Shown piece after piece: positions 26,404-40,851 of a stretch of DNA of 64,000 nt; position 1 is the stretch's first letter, and every line of letters begins with the position of its first letter. Made by a program: the position numbers and the translations under genes. The notes beneath the pieces were generated by a model. The model was not told the origin of the DNA, did no database searches, and saw nothing but the letters and a program-made list of their open reading frames with translations. The stretch lies in assembly GCF_003254395.2 (NCBI RefSeq), contig NC_037639.1, forward strand, positions 2,121,001 to 2,185,000. The letters run 5' to 3'. This stretch comes from Apis mellifera (taxonomy: Eukaryota; Arthropoda; Insecta; Hymenoptera; Apidae).

Positions 26404-26751
26404 ATCTAAGGGTTGGAGGACCTTGATCTTAGTCACAGCCTCCCGCACTATGTGGTTGTTAAGGCGCTTACGTCTCCCTTCCTCTTCAACTTCAACTGAT
26501 CCGAGAAAGTGAAGTCTGAAAACAGTGGTAGGCTCCGTAGAGCCACTGATTGGGGCCAGTTTTGGTTGGAGTCCCACATTCTGCGACTCGGACTGGCCCC
26601 CACCAGAAGTATTTCCTATAAGTTCTTCACTTGAATCACATTCATCTTCCTCGAGGCTTCTTTGCGAGGCAACGCTGCATCGACCAAATTCATGCTGCCC
26701 CCCATAGTTTAATAGCGTAGCCTGCATATCCGTCGCTACTGGCGGTCCCTC
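26404..26751 (-). CDS. X11/Mint: X11/Mint adaptor, exon with acidic linker and start of PTB domain
   Basis: This is an internal coding exon, or possibly the first, of the X11/Mint (APBA, LIN-10) neuronal adaptor. The frame is open for 116 codons. It holds a polar, acidic linker (SLEEDECDSSEEL, then a Gly/Ser stretch) followed by the first strands and helix of the PTB domain (VFRLHFLGSVEVEEEG, later REAVTKIK). The family sequence continues from EAVTKIK into the next exon's APDGETQPSTEVD, which ties the two together. The acceptor is inferred at AG 26753-26752 because GC content rises there and the exon then starts in phase 0, like its partners. The donor is uncertain. GAT|GTATCA at 26404 keeps six extra residues (VLQPLD), whereas AAG|GTCCTC at 26422 joins KIK directly to APDG. 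An ATG at 26727 is in frame and could be a start in a short isoform. N-terminal exons encoding any partner-binding region were not found. Confidence 0.85.
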
Positions 26752-29700
26752 CTTCCGTAACGATAAACAAACAAATGTTCTTGCTAATCACATTATCACG
26801 CACCACTAATATCACGAATAAACTTTTTGTTTCGATTTTTTCTTTTTCTTTCTTTCTCTATTGATGCATTTTTTTCAAATTTATTCATTTCATTTTCACT
26901 TTCTTTTCTATTGCAAAAATAGCACAATTATGTATAATTAATTTGTTTCGAAGCAAAGAAAATTGATAGTTTATCTTTAATTTCGAGTTTATTCAATTTA
27001 GTTTTTATATTTTTTAGAAATGATGATATTTTTTAAAATGAATATTTTAATATAAAATTGATATTATAATATATTTGTACTACTAAATATTTCATTAGTA
27101 TGTTATGGATATGTGTTATTTATTAATTACAAACTATCAGGTTACAAACTATCGATGCGATGGAAACCACAGATTAAACAAAAAATTCATGAAAAGCATT
27201 TGAAACATAAACTAACAAATTTGATGGAATATAGAAGCTGGTATTGTATCATGCTGAAAGGAAGAGAAAAAGAAAGAAGGGTATCATTTCACATAAAAAA
27301 TCCTAAAATATCGTCCAAATTTAGGTAGTATGCAAATTTGTATAGATCAATAAATTCTTAAGATTTTTATGAAACATTGAACATTTAACACATATTGATA
27401 TTTTTAGATTTTATACACAAAAATAAATATGAACTATAATGATTTTTCATTATTCGAAAATTATTTAACTATGTTTTGAAGTCTAAAAAAGAATTGTCAT
27501 ATAAATTTGAATTGTCATATAAATTACTGATTTTTATGAAAGATTTTTTTTTAAATATTTTCACAAATAGATAAAATATAAATAGAAGTGATCATAAAAG
27601 TTATCATTCACTTAATAGCATTATATTTGGAAAGTATCAGATCATTAATAAGAAATCATATCTTGATCAATAAAATGTTAAATAGATTTATACAATATAC
27701 TTTTGGAAATTCAATTTTAGAATTCAAAACAAATAAAAAAGTTGATTTACAAAAATCTTAATTAAAATTTATTTATTAAATTGTAATTTATAACAATTTA
27801 AATTCGCGATAAATGAAGCAAAAATAGAATGAGACAATAATGTAACACAAGCAGAGTGGTTTCACTTTCTTCATATCTCATTTTGATAAATGCAAATGTC
27901 AACTATATAATTTAATAAATAAATAAATCCTAATCAACATTTTCATATAGCAATTTTTATGTTATGGGATTTAGAATTGATTTTTCAAATATTCCATAAT
28001 TATATTATTTTAGAGAAAAAGTAACTTATTAGTAATATACATTATATATATATAGTATACATATTATATAGTATACATATATTAATTTATAAACTAAAAG
28101 TATTTATAAACAATCAAATATAAACTTTAACTAAAAAATATAATTTCATATTTAATTTAATAAAAATATACAGAAAATAAAATGCCATGATATAATTGTT
28201 TGTATTATATGATTCTTTTTTTAATTGATTGATCCGTACAATATGTAATGATATAATTACAATAATTGTTTGCTCAATATGAATTGATTCAATATTGGAA
28301 TAAATAATTATTATTAGCATATATAAGAATATAATCATTTTCCAATCATTAAGCGATCGAGAAAATTTAATGAGTTTATTTTAAATTTAATATATTTTTA
28401 TTATTAATTAGTTTTTATTTGTTCTAGCAAATATACCAATTTTTTAGTAAATATGTATATTTAGTAAAAAGAACCTATATTTAGTTACTTTTGATGAATT
28501 TGATGAATTTACTAAAATTTTATATAAATATATATTTATAAGTGTATACATTTATTATATTTGAGCTCTTACTATAAATTATATATTAAACTACATATAA
28601 TAATATAATTGTAAATATGATAATCTCATTTATAAATTTTATTGTTAATATTAAAACAATTAAATCCGTAAAAATGACGGATTTCATATTTTTTGTTTTA
28701 TGATTATTGAATATAAAAATATTTTTGACAAAATATTATATTTTACATATATCATTATTATTATAATTACACATATTATTACTATATTATTTATTTTTTA
28801 ACATCAATCATTTATATACAATCATTTAATTACAATCATTTATATGTAAAATATATATTTATTGGAGACCAATAATTCTATTAAGTGAATCTTATACCAA
28901 TCATACTATAGCTTCATTGATAGATCATATATTACAGTTTGATTATTTGAAAAAATTAATAAAATATAACATATTAGAGTTATATAAGATTTCATGAAAT
29001 CATAAATTAAGTTAAATTAAATTAAGTTAAAATTTTTCAAATTATTACAAATAATTAAAAATATTACAAATAATCATATATTACAAATAATCAATAATAT
29101 TACAATATCATGCATGTATAATCACTTCATCTTATATATAGAGTTTTGTTTTATTTATTTTAGTTAAATATCTTTTAAAAGTATATGAAAAGATAATTTT
29201 TTGATATAACAAATGTTATTTGTCGTATGAGAAGATATATTGTTATAATTATTAATACTTTTGTAGATAAATACATATTAGAAAATCATGTTTTTAATAT
29301 TTATCGTTGTTATTTTCTATAAAAAGTATTAAACTATTTGAAAAAAATCACTTCAGAAGATATTATAACTTGATGTTCGTAAAATTGTATGAATGACAAT
29401 GAATATGAATGGTAGAATTTCATTTGTTCTCGTTATCTTTTGTACAATTTTACAAACTTAAAATTATTTCAATTAATATTTCCTAGACTAGATTCTTCAA
29501 TATAAATAATCTAATACTTTTTTATAATAAGAAAAACAATAAAATATATTATAATTAATATATTAAAAAAATATATAATTATATTTAAAAAAAACATTTT
29601 TGTAATATAACATACATATCCAGTTATAAAAAAATTATTATATAATGTATCTTCTTATATCAAACAATTTTACAATAAGATATTTAAATAAAACAAGCTT

Positions 29701-30000
29701 TCTGTAGAATAGAAGAGAAAGCTTATAATATCAAAAATCAAAATTTTAATTTATTTACATTTTCTATCATTGTTTGACTTTTATGCATAAAAATTTTCAT
29801 AAAAATAAATATTTTATAATATAATTAATATATATATATTTTTATTTAAAAATAAATTATTATATCTTTAAAATTTTTATAAACTATTATATCTATTATA
29901 TATAATTATTATATAATAATTTTTCAGATATTTTGTAGAATATAATTTGCAATATAGAAGATTATGTTCAATTTTTCAATATGAAATTTTACATGAAAAA
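26752..30000. other. Non-coding region upstream of the first supported X11 exon
   Basis: No further X11 exon was recognised. A purine-rich stretch on the minus strand (about 26820-26900) precedes the exon. A 71-codon plus-strand frame at 27113-27328 is slightly GC-richer but resembles nothing known. The block at 27715-27950 is one copy of a dispersed repeat. The remainder is AT-rich. Depending on the true gene start it is either intron or 5' flank. Confidence 0.5.
27715..27950. repeat. Dispersed repeat, copy A
   Basis: The order of blocks AAAAAGTTGATT, CAATTTAAATTCGCG, ATGAAGCAAAAATAG, GTGGTTTCACTTTC, ATCTCATTTTGAT and ATAAATAAATCCTAATCAA matches the order in the block at 54020-54290 (AAAAAGTCGATT, AATTTAAATTCGCG, GCGGTTTCATTTAC, ATCTCATATCAAT and so on). 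The collinearity over about 230 bp argues for a shared origin, probably an old transposable-element fragment. Confidence 0.7.
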
Positions 30001-33000
30001 AAAAAGAACATATGTAAAATATTATTTCCAAATAATATACAGAGTGTTCTAAAAATATCGGAATATTCTTAAATAGGAGATAAATGGAGATAAGATAATT
30101 ATAAACAACATTTTCATGATATTAAAAAACTTTCGTTACTCATTTTGTTAACGAGTCAAAAATATCGGCCAATCACGACAATAACGTTAATTACGTATTG
30201 CCAATCGAATCCAAGCAATATATATTCAAAACAATATATTATAGAATATAATAAATATTTTTTTATTAGAAAAAATTATATCGAATTATATCATGAACAA
30301 TGAATAAATAAATAAATATAATATTTAATATGCACATATATGTGCACAAAATAAACATATATATACAAAATCCGAAAATTTTCCCGTGGTTCTCATGATT
30401 CCTATACCATTTGGCAATCATAATCTAATTACAATCTAACTCAATTAAAACGATTTATTGAATGATGGTCTAAGATGTAATTGCTATCTTTGATACAGTA
30501 TACATTATGCTAAATAACAATAGCATAAGATAACTACATGGCATAAGATACTATTTAGATATTAGTTAGAGAATATAATAAAATATATTAGAAAATATCA
30601 TAATTATATATAATATATAATTTATATAATATATAATTTGAAAACTGAAAACAATTATCAATTATATATAAAGGAAAAAGAATTTTACTTTTTACTTTAA
30701 TTTTATTTTATTTAAAAAAAAAAATAAATAAATGTAAATCTTTCTTAGGATTAATAGATATTGTTCAAATCGTTTACATGTAATCATGTAAACAACAATC
30801 AGACAATACCGCATACTATATACGTTTAAATATATACATATAATCGATCCAACGAGAGGAATTAGATGTAGATAGATATAAATAGATATATATATTTGAT
30901 ACAACTCACAATATGTATATTTAAAAAAATTTAAGATTTTCGTCTTGTTTTCAGTTATATAAATTTATTCCTGAATATTGACATTTGACTGTCGTTTAGC
31001 ATCAATAATTACAGCACATGAATATTAAGTACTCGTTTTATTTATATTTTTTGATTACGTTGGATAGATATTTATCTTTATTCTGATATTTCAATTTTTT
31101 TAGTTATATCACCATGTCATGATTTATATAATATATAATATATAATTTTAAAATTGTACAAGAAAAAATTTCGGAAAATAATTTTGGAAGATTTTTAGTT
31201 AGATATGATAATAATTTTCATTAATGAATAAATAAATAATAAATGGATTTGATATATTAATATTAAAAATTCCTAAATTTTTAATTTAGAAATTCTGAAA
31301 AAATAATAAAAGAAAAACACTAAATTTTGTATTTAGAATTTGACAGTTATTTAAATAATTAATATATCAAAATAAATGTAATTTAATTGTCAATAACATT
31401 TTCTTTTTCTTTTTTTTATATTTTTATAAATTTAATAACATTTTTATATTTTATTTAAATTGATACTTCTATGCAGATTTATCTCTTGTTTTTCAATTTA
31501 ATAAAATAATCAAATAATATAAAATTTATACTCATCTGTAAATTGTCTTAAAAAATTTTGTACTTTCCTTCCTATTAATAGATTGTCAACAGATAATTGT
31601 TTGTCATATGGACAGGCTATAAAGAAATATTAATCTCAGTTTAAATAATAAAAAATAGACTTCTATTTTTTAAATTGTTTTTTTTTTTATATATTATATC
31701 TATTGGCATATGAATTATATTAATACATATAAAGGAAAATTAAAATGTGATATTTTCATTTCAAACTTCGAAATGTCCACTTTGTTGTTAACACAAAAAT
31801 CCATGAACATAAATATAATACTTTTTTTTCGAAATATATAATTTATATATAAATATATTATTTTTTTTCCATACTATAATATTGTATGTTACATGAAGTT
31901 TTTATAATACATGATCGTGCAAAAGTAATTGTGCTACATATAATCTATGAAGCAAAATAGGACAAAAAACTATACATAAAAAAATTAAGAAGCCAAATAA
32001 AAATATTTCTCTATCATGGATATTACGTATTCAAAATATGTGTGTATATTATTATGTTAAACATATAACAAAAATAATTTGAATATTTATTAACATTCAA
32101 TTAAATAAATATTCACGCTATTCCCAAGCATTTTTCTTGCATATAATTTTTAGTACAAAAGGAAAAGAAATTATTAATTATTTTTTATGCATATATTAAA
32201 CAAAATCAAATTTATAATGATATTTGTCAAATGACAATATCCTGAATTTTTTATATTTAATATTTTTTTTTATATTTTACTATATTGTTCAACAAAATAA
32301 TTTACTATATAATGAAAAAAAGATAAAAATGAGAAATATTATTTGAAAAGATTATTTAATAATTTTTAAGTAAATTTATGAAATATGCTCAAAATAATCC
32401 TCATATTCATTATGAATTCATAAAATAATTGAAAGATCAATAAACTTTTGTTACCAATTTTATGATTTTACTTAGTAATATTATTAAATATAAATTTAAA
32501 ATTTTTTTTTCATTTTTGCGTCGTTTTAGATATTATATATATATGTACATATATTGTTGTTGAATATGTTTTAAAATATAATATAATAATAAAATATTAA
32601 AATCTATCAAAAAATAAAGATATAAATTTGTAATATTGTCATTTCATAACTATAATTTACAAAATTTATTTTATATTGTATTATTTGAATTATCATTCTG
32701 CATATAAAAAACAGTTTGAATATTTTTATTTTTTCTAAAAACAATCTCTATATATGTATCATAGACTACAATTTTTCATATAAATAAAGTCAATACACTT
32801 ATATGGAGAAATTTAAGGAAAAATAAAGTTATATTGGAAATTTTCTTTATAAGGAAAGTAAATTCGAAAATTTATTGAATATCCATGAAATTGAATAATT
32901 TTTATATAAATACGATTAATAATTAATAAAAAATTATAATATGAATATAATACGAATAAGTAAATTATAACATATTGGACTAGTATATAAAGTGTATACA

Positions 33001-36000
33001 AAGTAAGTATAAAATGATTATTGTACATTACAAAGTAAGTATAAAATGATATTTGTATCGGTAAAGATCTGTAAATAAAAATACAAAAATACAAAAATGA
33101 TCCTGACTTCAATTTAAAATCAAATTTATTGCGTCGTAATTAATATTCTATTTATTGTAAGATTAATTAACTAATTCTATTTATTATAAGAATAAAAAAG
33201 AAAAAATACTTTTAAAGAAACTATCATCTAACTATCATCAACTAAATCATAATTTAATTATTTTCTTGAAAAAAATATAAAATTTAAATTAATTTTCGAA
33301 TTTATTTTATTTATAATTTTTTTTAGATTTTTTAGTCAATTATAAGAAAAATAGCATTTATTGAATATAGATACCGCAGATCTGTTATATACCCGATATT
33401 TTTCCTTTTTTTTCTATTATTTAAATAAATAATAAATAATAATATAATAATAAATAATAGAAAAATAATTAAATTAAATAAGATTGAATTCGCATTTTTA
33501 ACTCTTTATATACAAAATATGAAATATTTAATGGATTTAAGTCAATGGTTGATAATATAAGACTGGAAGTGATAAGAATTTCATCTTCATGTCAATCATT
33601 AATCTCAAAAAAATTTAAATGATGCATGTTTCAAATTTGATTTTATTTAAATAGCGACAAAAAAACAGAAAAAAATAAAAAAAAAAGAAAGATATTATAA
33701 GAAATTTCGAAAATATATAATAAAGAAAATGATTGAGTGAAATAAAAATTTTTTATTTAAATTTATTTTTAAGAAAATTTTGCAAATTCAAAAATGAAAT
33801 TTATAAATATTTATAAAATTAATTTATTGAAGATCTCTTTTCGAATATTTGTAATCTAATCGAATTTTATTTTTCTTTCATATTTTCGTTTCATTATTAG
33901 TGACTGAAGAAAAAAAGAGTATCATTATAATTATGTACGATCTGCTATTGATATAATCATAAATTCTATGAATTTTTTTTGATGTTACCTAATTTGTTCA
34001 CTATGAGATATATAATAATAGATTTGGAATATCTTAAAATATCTTATAAATGCTATTTTTTTATTGATTGAATAATATAAATAAATTATAAATAAAACAA
34101 ATTCTAACTTAAAACCAATGAAAATTTAATAATTTATTTTTAAAAGAATAATTGAATTGCGACCGATTCTTTTGATACTTTTTATTTTTGTGATGAGTAA
34201 AATACAATGTAATACAAAAAAATTAGATCTTGAAATTCGAGATAAAAATCATTTTTGCACTTTTATTTACAAATCTTTAGATATCGATCCAAAGATGTAG
34301 GAATGCTATAATATTGTTTATATTTATTTTTTATATAGCCTATATATAATCGATTATTAAACAGATATACTCGTTATAAATTAAATAATTAATTATTAAT
34401 AACATATCATATGAATTTATAAATTTGACTTTCTCAAAAATAAATTTAGACGAAAAAATTTTATTCTTTTATTTTATATTTTTTTGCTTGTTTTTACATT
34501 ATTATATTAGAACATTTTGTTACTAATGATATTTATCTAATGATATCTACTTAGGAATAAGCTAAATATATACAGGATATTAATATATTCCTGAGACATT
34601 TTTTGAGAATTGATTTTAGAAACTAAAAACAAAAAATAAAAATTATTAATTATTAAATGAGGTTTGCATAATACAGAAATATTGGTTGAATCTTTTTTCA
34701 TTAAATTATAAATAATTATAATTATAAATAATTTAAATTTAAAATTAAAATTTGGGTAAGATGGAGCTAAATTGAAACAATTCTATCTTCATTCCATTAT
34801 TTTCCTGTCTTCATGTCATATTTTCCTGTTTCATCTAACTATTTCACTTAAATTTAAATTGTTTAAAAATTAATAAATAAGTATCAATAAATATTTTTGT
34901 GCAGCAACTTTTGTATTTGTTTTGGTATTCATCAATTTTTCAAAGATATCTTGTAAAAATAAAAATATCTTATATTCAATTGAGATGTATTTTTCGCAAA
35001 AAAGTAATGCAATTTTATTATTTTTAATTTCAATATTATTATTATAAACTTTATTATCTCTCTGAGATTTTATTGATGATATATTGCATATCAGATATTT
35101 GAAATAGATCTGATCCATTTCAGCATCTAATAATTTGACTGATATAATTTCAATCATAATCATATTTTATTATTCAGCAATGATTATAAGCTTTATTTCA
35201 TACATACATATTTATATTATTCTTTGTTCAAAGTATGCTAAAAATCACTATACAATTATGCTGAAAATCATAATACAAACTATAATAAATTCGAATGAGA
35301 ATTCCATAATTTTTAAAATAATTAATATACCGTAAATTTAACTAATATTAATTAATTAATATTTAATATTTAATATTTAAAGATAAAAAATAAAGAAAAT
35401 ATATTTGCAAACATAAATACATATAAATTTATAATATTAAAGAATAAAAAAAATAATCATAGATTTTGAAAAAGAAATATAATTGAATATTTCATCCGGA
35501 ATTTCTAATATCTTTGTTTCGAAGTGGTTTAATTAAAAAATATATATTGTAAATCTAATAAAACGAAAAATTATTTTTTTTATATAAAATATTTTTATAT
35601 ATATTTAAAATTTTTAAAAAATTTCGAATATCCTTCATAAAATCATTTTTTACAAATCAAAAATTGAATCCAGTCATATTATTATAATGTGTGATTCTAT
35701 ACTTCTCACATTAGCAATAGTCTTTTTTTTGCGAGAATACTTTCTTATATGGGAAATTTGAAAAATTTTCACCAAAAAATAAATCTTACATATTATTTTT
35801 TGTCTACTTAATTTTTTTTAATTTTTAGTTTTATTTTTTTTATTATTTTTTTTTATTTGAGATTTTTCAATCGCAATTTTTTTTCGATACTTCATCTTTT
35901 ACTATATATGTTTTTGAAATACATTATTAAAATGATAGCATATTTTTTCTATATTTTCTGATTTGTTAAACTGTATTCATTGAACTATTGAGAATTGAAA

Positions 36001-38200
36001 TAAATTTTTAATAATGTCTATTGTCTTTATTGCAAAAGTTTCTATATTAGATTTTGATTTTACAATTCTGTTAACATTTGTAATATATTGTTATCATTGT
36101 CCAGACTATTCTTCCTCATTTGAAATGCATTGATATTGCATTTCAATACATATATTTTTGTAGTATTATCTATCCCGTAAAAAATCAGATTATCATAATC
36201 CAAAAGTCAGTAGTGATTTTTTTTCACTTATATGATAAGTGATACTTATATTTTTATTATACAAACATAATCTCTGAATATTATATTAACATATCATATT
36301 ACAATACAATATTATATTACATTGCTTTTCAAAAAAAGTCATTATTTTTTAATAAAATATTATAATTTATAAAATATATACAAAATTTTCGGGAGTATCT
36401 TCAATTATACAAGTTTATTACATATAAATTATCTATTTTTTATTTGAAAACAAACAAAAATAATAAAATTAATATATTTTGTACAATAGAAAATATTATC
36501 AAAAATAATTGAAAATCAAAATATTTTATAAATTTTATGATAATCGAGTCATTTCAAGACCATCTTATTCAAAATTACTGTATATATAAAGTATTTCAAA
36601 AATGTGAAAACTGTGAAATTTAATTGAAAAATCCTGAGATTATTTTAAACAATATTTTTCTTTGAAATTTTAAAAATATAAATGATCTATATTTTTAGAA
36701 GTATTGTTATGTTTTGTATGTAAAAATATAGAATAACAATGTATGATATACAAAGTTTCATTTTTTAAAAAATTAAACATATGATTTTTTTATATTCTAT
36801 TTATATATTCATATTCTATTCATTTATTTATTATAATTTATTTTTTAACATTCTTATTATAGGTAACTAATTTTCAAATTATTAGTATCTGTTATATATT
36901 AATATATATTTCTAATATATATTATTATTGGGTTCATATCAGTAATAATATTACTTACAAATATAAGCATATATATATACAATAAAATAGCCAAATGCAT
37001 ATTACATCCTTTACGTCCTTACGTTAATTTTTTTTTTTAATTATTTTATTTCGGAAATTGTTATTATTTTTTCGCGAGATATTGTTCTTTTTCGGTTTAT
37101 GTCACGAATGAATAATTTTCAATACAATCCTACATATTAAATAAATTATTTAAATATACAATTGCAAATAATTGATTCAAATTCGATCTACTTAAAAAAT
37201 AAATCTTGAAGAAAAAACTTTTTCTATTTTTTTTTTTCTAAAGAAATTATTATGATAAAATTTAAAGTTTACTAATCTGGAATATTTAAATATAAAATAT
37301 AATAATACTAAAATTCATAACATAAATTAGTAGAATTGTATTATGTATTAATAAATAAAATTTTAAATAACTGATAATAATTTTTATATATGAAAAATAA
37401 CATTTAATCCATGTAATAAAAAAATAAATAACATTAAGCACGAATTTCAATTTATATTAAATATTATTTAATTTCATTTTTTATTATTTAAATAAAATTA
37501 ATTTAATTACGAAAAAATTATTAAATATTAATAAAATTATTTCAGATTGTTTTAAAATTACAAAAATTGGTAAATATTATGAATTATATTGACAAAGAAA
37601 AATAATATAATTAAATTATATATAAAAATATTAATTATATATAATTATATATAAAAAATAATATAATTAAATTATTAAAAAAAAATCATGAAAGATAATA
37701 TTTTGTGTTTTTATTGTTAATACTGAACTATTAAAAATTTAATGCGATTTTTATAAAGATGAAAAATATTGATACATATAACTTTATTGATATACATATA
37801 TATTATTATGTAAATATAATCTGCAATAAAATCAATTTTTATTTTTAATAATTATATTTTATTAAATAATTATATTTATATTTTAGTTTGCAGAAATTAT
37901 AATTATAGTGTTAAATTTTATTATAAATTAATGTTTGTAAATGAAACGATTAAAAAAATTAAGTTTATATTTTAATATCTAATTCTTATTCCAATAAATC
38001 AACACATAATATCTATTATGTAAATCATAGATAGCTTTATGATGTCAGACATAATTTTTAGAATTTTGATTTAAAAATTTGAAAGCACTTAGAAAAATTT
38101 CATAAATATAAAGTTATTATTCTAAGAGTCATAGGCGATCTATTAAGGACCAATCTTTTCTCTTCCTACTTAGAATCCTTCAAATTAATATTTAAAAAAA
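30000..38200. other. AT-rich non-coding DNA, no gene seen
   Basis: Apart from a GC-richer patch at 30040-30230 (see its own entry), a 32-bp tandem duplication at 32998-33055 (CAAAGTAAGTATAAAATGAT twice) and a 9-bp-arm hairpin at 36121-36146 (TGAAATGCA / TGCATTTCA), this interval is simple AT-rich sequence. Open frames of 66-99 codons (for example 32813-33112 and 34870-35163) have the I/Y/N/K bias of translated AT noise. Confidence 0.55.
30040..30230. other. GC-richer island, possible transposon remnant
   Basis: A patch containing CAGAGTGTTCTAAAAATATC at its left end and CGGCCAATCACGACAATAAC further right. A left end of the type CAGxGTGTTCTAAAA is common at ends of short insect transposon remnants. 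No matching right end, target duplication or coding frame was found, so the identity is open. Confidence 0.3.
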
Positions 38201-40850
38201 ATTAGTCGGTATACTATATGCAAAATCAGTTAACTAAAAAATTCATAAGATCAATGAAGATATTAACATTGATAGAGCCAAAATATTTGGAAAATCCACT
38301 TTGGAAAAGTTTTAATCCCTCTAAAGCCTTGAATATGATCGGTTGCACTTCCAGAATGAGTATATATCATATAATAACATTCTTTTAAACGTGATAGAAA
38401 AATTTAGGACATTGAGATAGCCACTTCAAGGCATAATCATGTACATTTAATCTATCTATTTAATCTATGCATACAATCTATCAGTTGCAAATATATAGTT
38501 TTTGAAAATCTCGAATATCCGATATTTGGAGTGATTTCAATTTGAATATTGATTCATCGAAATCAAAATATCATTATTATAATAATTTACAAAGTTTTAA
38601 TCTCTATAGACAACCTAAGTAATCATTTGTTACATTCAGAAAAGAAATTGTATATATTGTAGAATATCATCTTTCTGGATATAATAAAAGTAAAATAAAA
38701 GTAAAATAAAATATTTGGAACGAATACTTTAAGATGGCATTATATCCAACGCAATCCATCGAAGATCTTAGAATATTTTTTGTAATAATTTAGATATCCA
38801 CAAAGAGCTTCAATCTATATAGAGACTTAAATGATTGATTGTATATCCAAGAAGGAGAACATTACACTCCTCCCAGTCGTGCATATTCAATGTGATTTAT
38901 TCTAAGATAAACAATATTATTGAAGAATATTAGTATTTCAGAGAAAATATCTGTTTATCAAAAGTCATGGAATCTAACAGCGAAGCATAAAGATTACAAC
39001 AGCATATTTGGAAAAAATACGCTAACATTGCTAATAAATTTGATGAATAAATAATGAAGATAAACTACGTTCGAAATTCGAAGTTTAACTTAAAGAATGT
39101 GAATTCTTTAAAAGAAAAAGAATGCTTTAATAATATATATTTCCATATGATGACAATCTCGAAAAAATACATATAGAATTTTACAAATTTAAAATAGGCT
39201 AGAAATATTTAATAGTAGTTGTTTACTTGCAATTTACAATTTACATTGCTTTGTTCGATTTTATTTTCCATTCGCGTTCTTTTTCGAATATAAATTCGAA
39301 TGTTAATATGAATTCGGAAAATGTGATTTTAATGATGAAAATAGAAGTGGTATCTATGATATATATCTGGTTTTGTGAAATTAATAAAAGTATTAATCAC
39401 TATATAATTATTAACTATATGTATATTAATATTAAGTATATATATTAACTATAACTATTAATCATCATATATATATATATATAATATACCATCTACACAT
39501 ATCCAAAAAAATGCTAGGTGATTCGTAAAATTGTGCGAATTGATTTCTGTCGCATATCTGCATCATATGAAAATCGCATTTCTATGACGTATGGATTACA
39601 TGATGGTGTGTTATCAGATCATGTGATGATCTGCGTCTAAATTCGAAAATCATTGTGAAATATGATTTCTGTATCGTGTCAATGGGCTCCATTATCAAGA
39701 ATTCAGTAATATCCGTTAATTCAGCAATATCGATTTTATTCTTGGCTTTACGAATATTGCAATGAATGAATATGTTAAGAATCTCAACTCACTTAAACTT
39801 TGTCAAAAAAGCGAGAACATTTCAAAATGAATAGTAAATTTATTTCAGGGAATATATTTCATGAATCTAAAGAATCATACGTGGACGATAACAGTTTTCA
39901 CAAATAAGAATATTGTACATGACATATATAAAAACGTATGATATAATATAGAATTTAATCTAATTTAATGATTTTAAAAGTTTTTCTATGAAATGAGTTT
40001 TTTTCTAATCGAAAAGAGGATGCGGTTTCACAAAATTTATATTTAAATTTTTATTTTTGCTAGCTTTACAACTATTTATCTTGAATTATAGTGAATTGTT
40101 GATCCACAAATTTATTAGTTATTTGCATTGTTTTATCTCGCATCGAGATCGACATCGTTCCATATGGATACTAGCAGAAATTCTGTCAGTAAAAGGGATC
40201 ACTTAGACAAACTAATTTTATTGTTGAGTATTAAAAATTATAGATTACTATTATGAGCATTATCTTAAAAGAGAATAGATGATGTTTGATTTGGACATGT
40301 AATACATTTGAAGAGGGTCTTAAAAAAGAGAATTAGGAATTATTTGAGTGTGAATGATGAAACGTTTATAATAATTGGTGGAGTGTTAATTGGAAATTGA
40401 GCTTCTCCAGAATATATCAAAGGAATTATTGTCAAGAAGGACACGATTGAAATAATGCGTAGAAATTATCAGTTTAATGCATTTAAATCTGATGGAATAA
40501 TTCGAATAATAATTCTCCGAACAGTCGACGCATCATCTTCAATATATCTATAGTAACAGACATATAATTTGGTCACCAAATATATACAGTGTATTTAGCA
40601 TTTAGAATAGTGATTATATATATAATATAGCAATTCAATATATTAATATTAATTATTTTTATATTTATAGTTATACAAATATAGATTCACTGGATATGCA
40701 AATTCATATATAAATTAATCAAATAATCCATAATCGATAATTCTCGATAATTCTGAACTTGATCTAGTAAGAAATTTGTTTTTTTGAATTATTGTGGATT
40801 CCTCTCATTAAGAGAGAAGATTATTCTAAAGATTATTCTAAAGATTATTC
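38200..40850. pseudogene. Decayed block of unknown origin, segment A
   Basis: Base composition is clearly less AT-extreme than the surroundings across about 2.6 kb. Only broken frames remain. One on the plus strand near 38255 reads MKILTLIEPKYLENPLWK and stays open for some 44 codons before stops. Another near 38980 reads RLQQHIWKKYANIANKFD. Part of it (about 38880-39180) aligns by eye with 50905-51180: ATTCTAAGATAAA, then ATTTGG, GCTAACATTGC or GCTAGACATTGC, and TTTxATTxTGAxxACA. I take it as an old, heavily mutated gene or element copy. A chemoreceptor is conceivable, because bees carry many such relics, but I have no motif that proves it. Confidence 0.4.
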
Positions 40851-40851
40851 A

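Noticed and set aside
27113..27328. Basic 71-codon frame on the plus strand
   Set aside because: Lys/Arg-rich but no known motif; on the strand opposite to X11 and no supporting signals.
32813..33112. 99-codon frame on the minus strand, hydrophobic
   Set aside because: I/Y/F-rich translation typical of AT-rich DNA; it spans a simple tandem duplication and has no splice or start signals.
39227..39448. 73-codon plus-strand frame in the decayed block
   Set aside because: Ends in repeated Ile/Tyr/Asn from TA-rich sequence; retained only as part of the decayed block, not as a gene.
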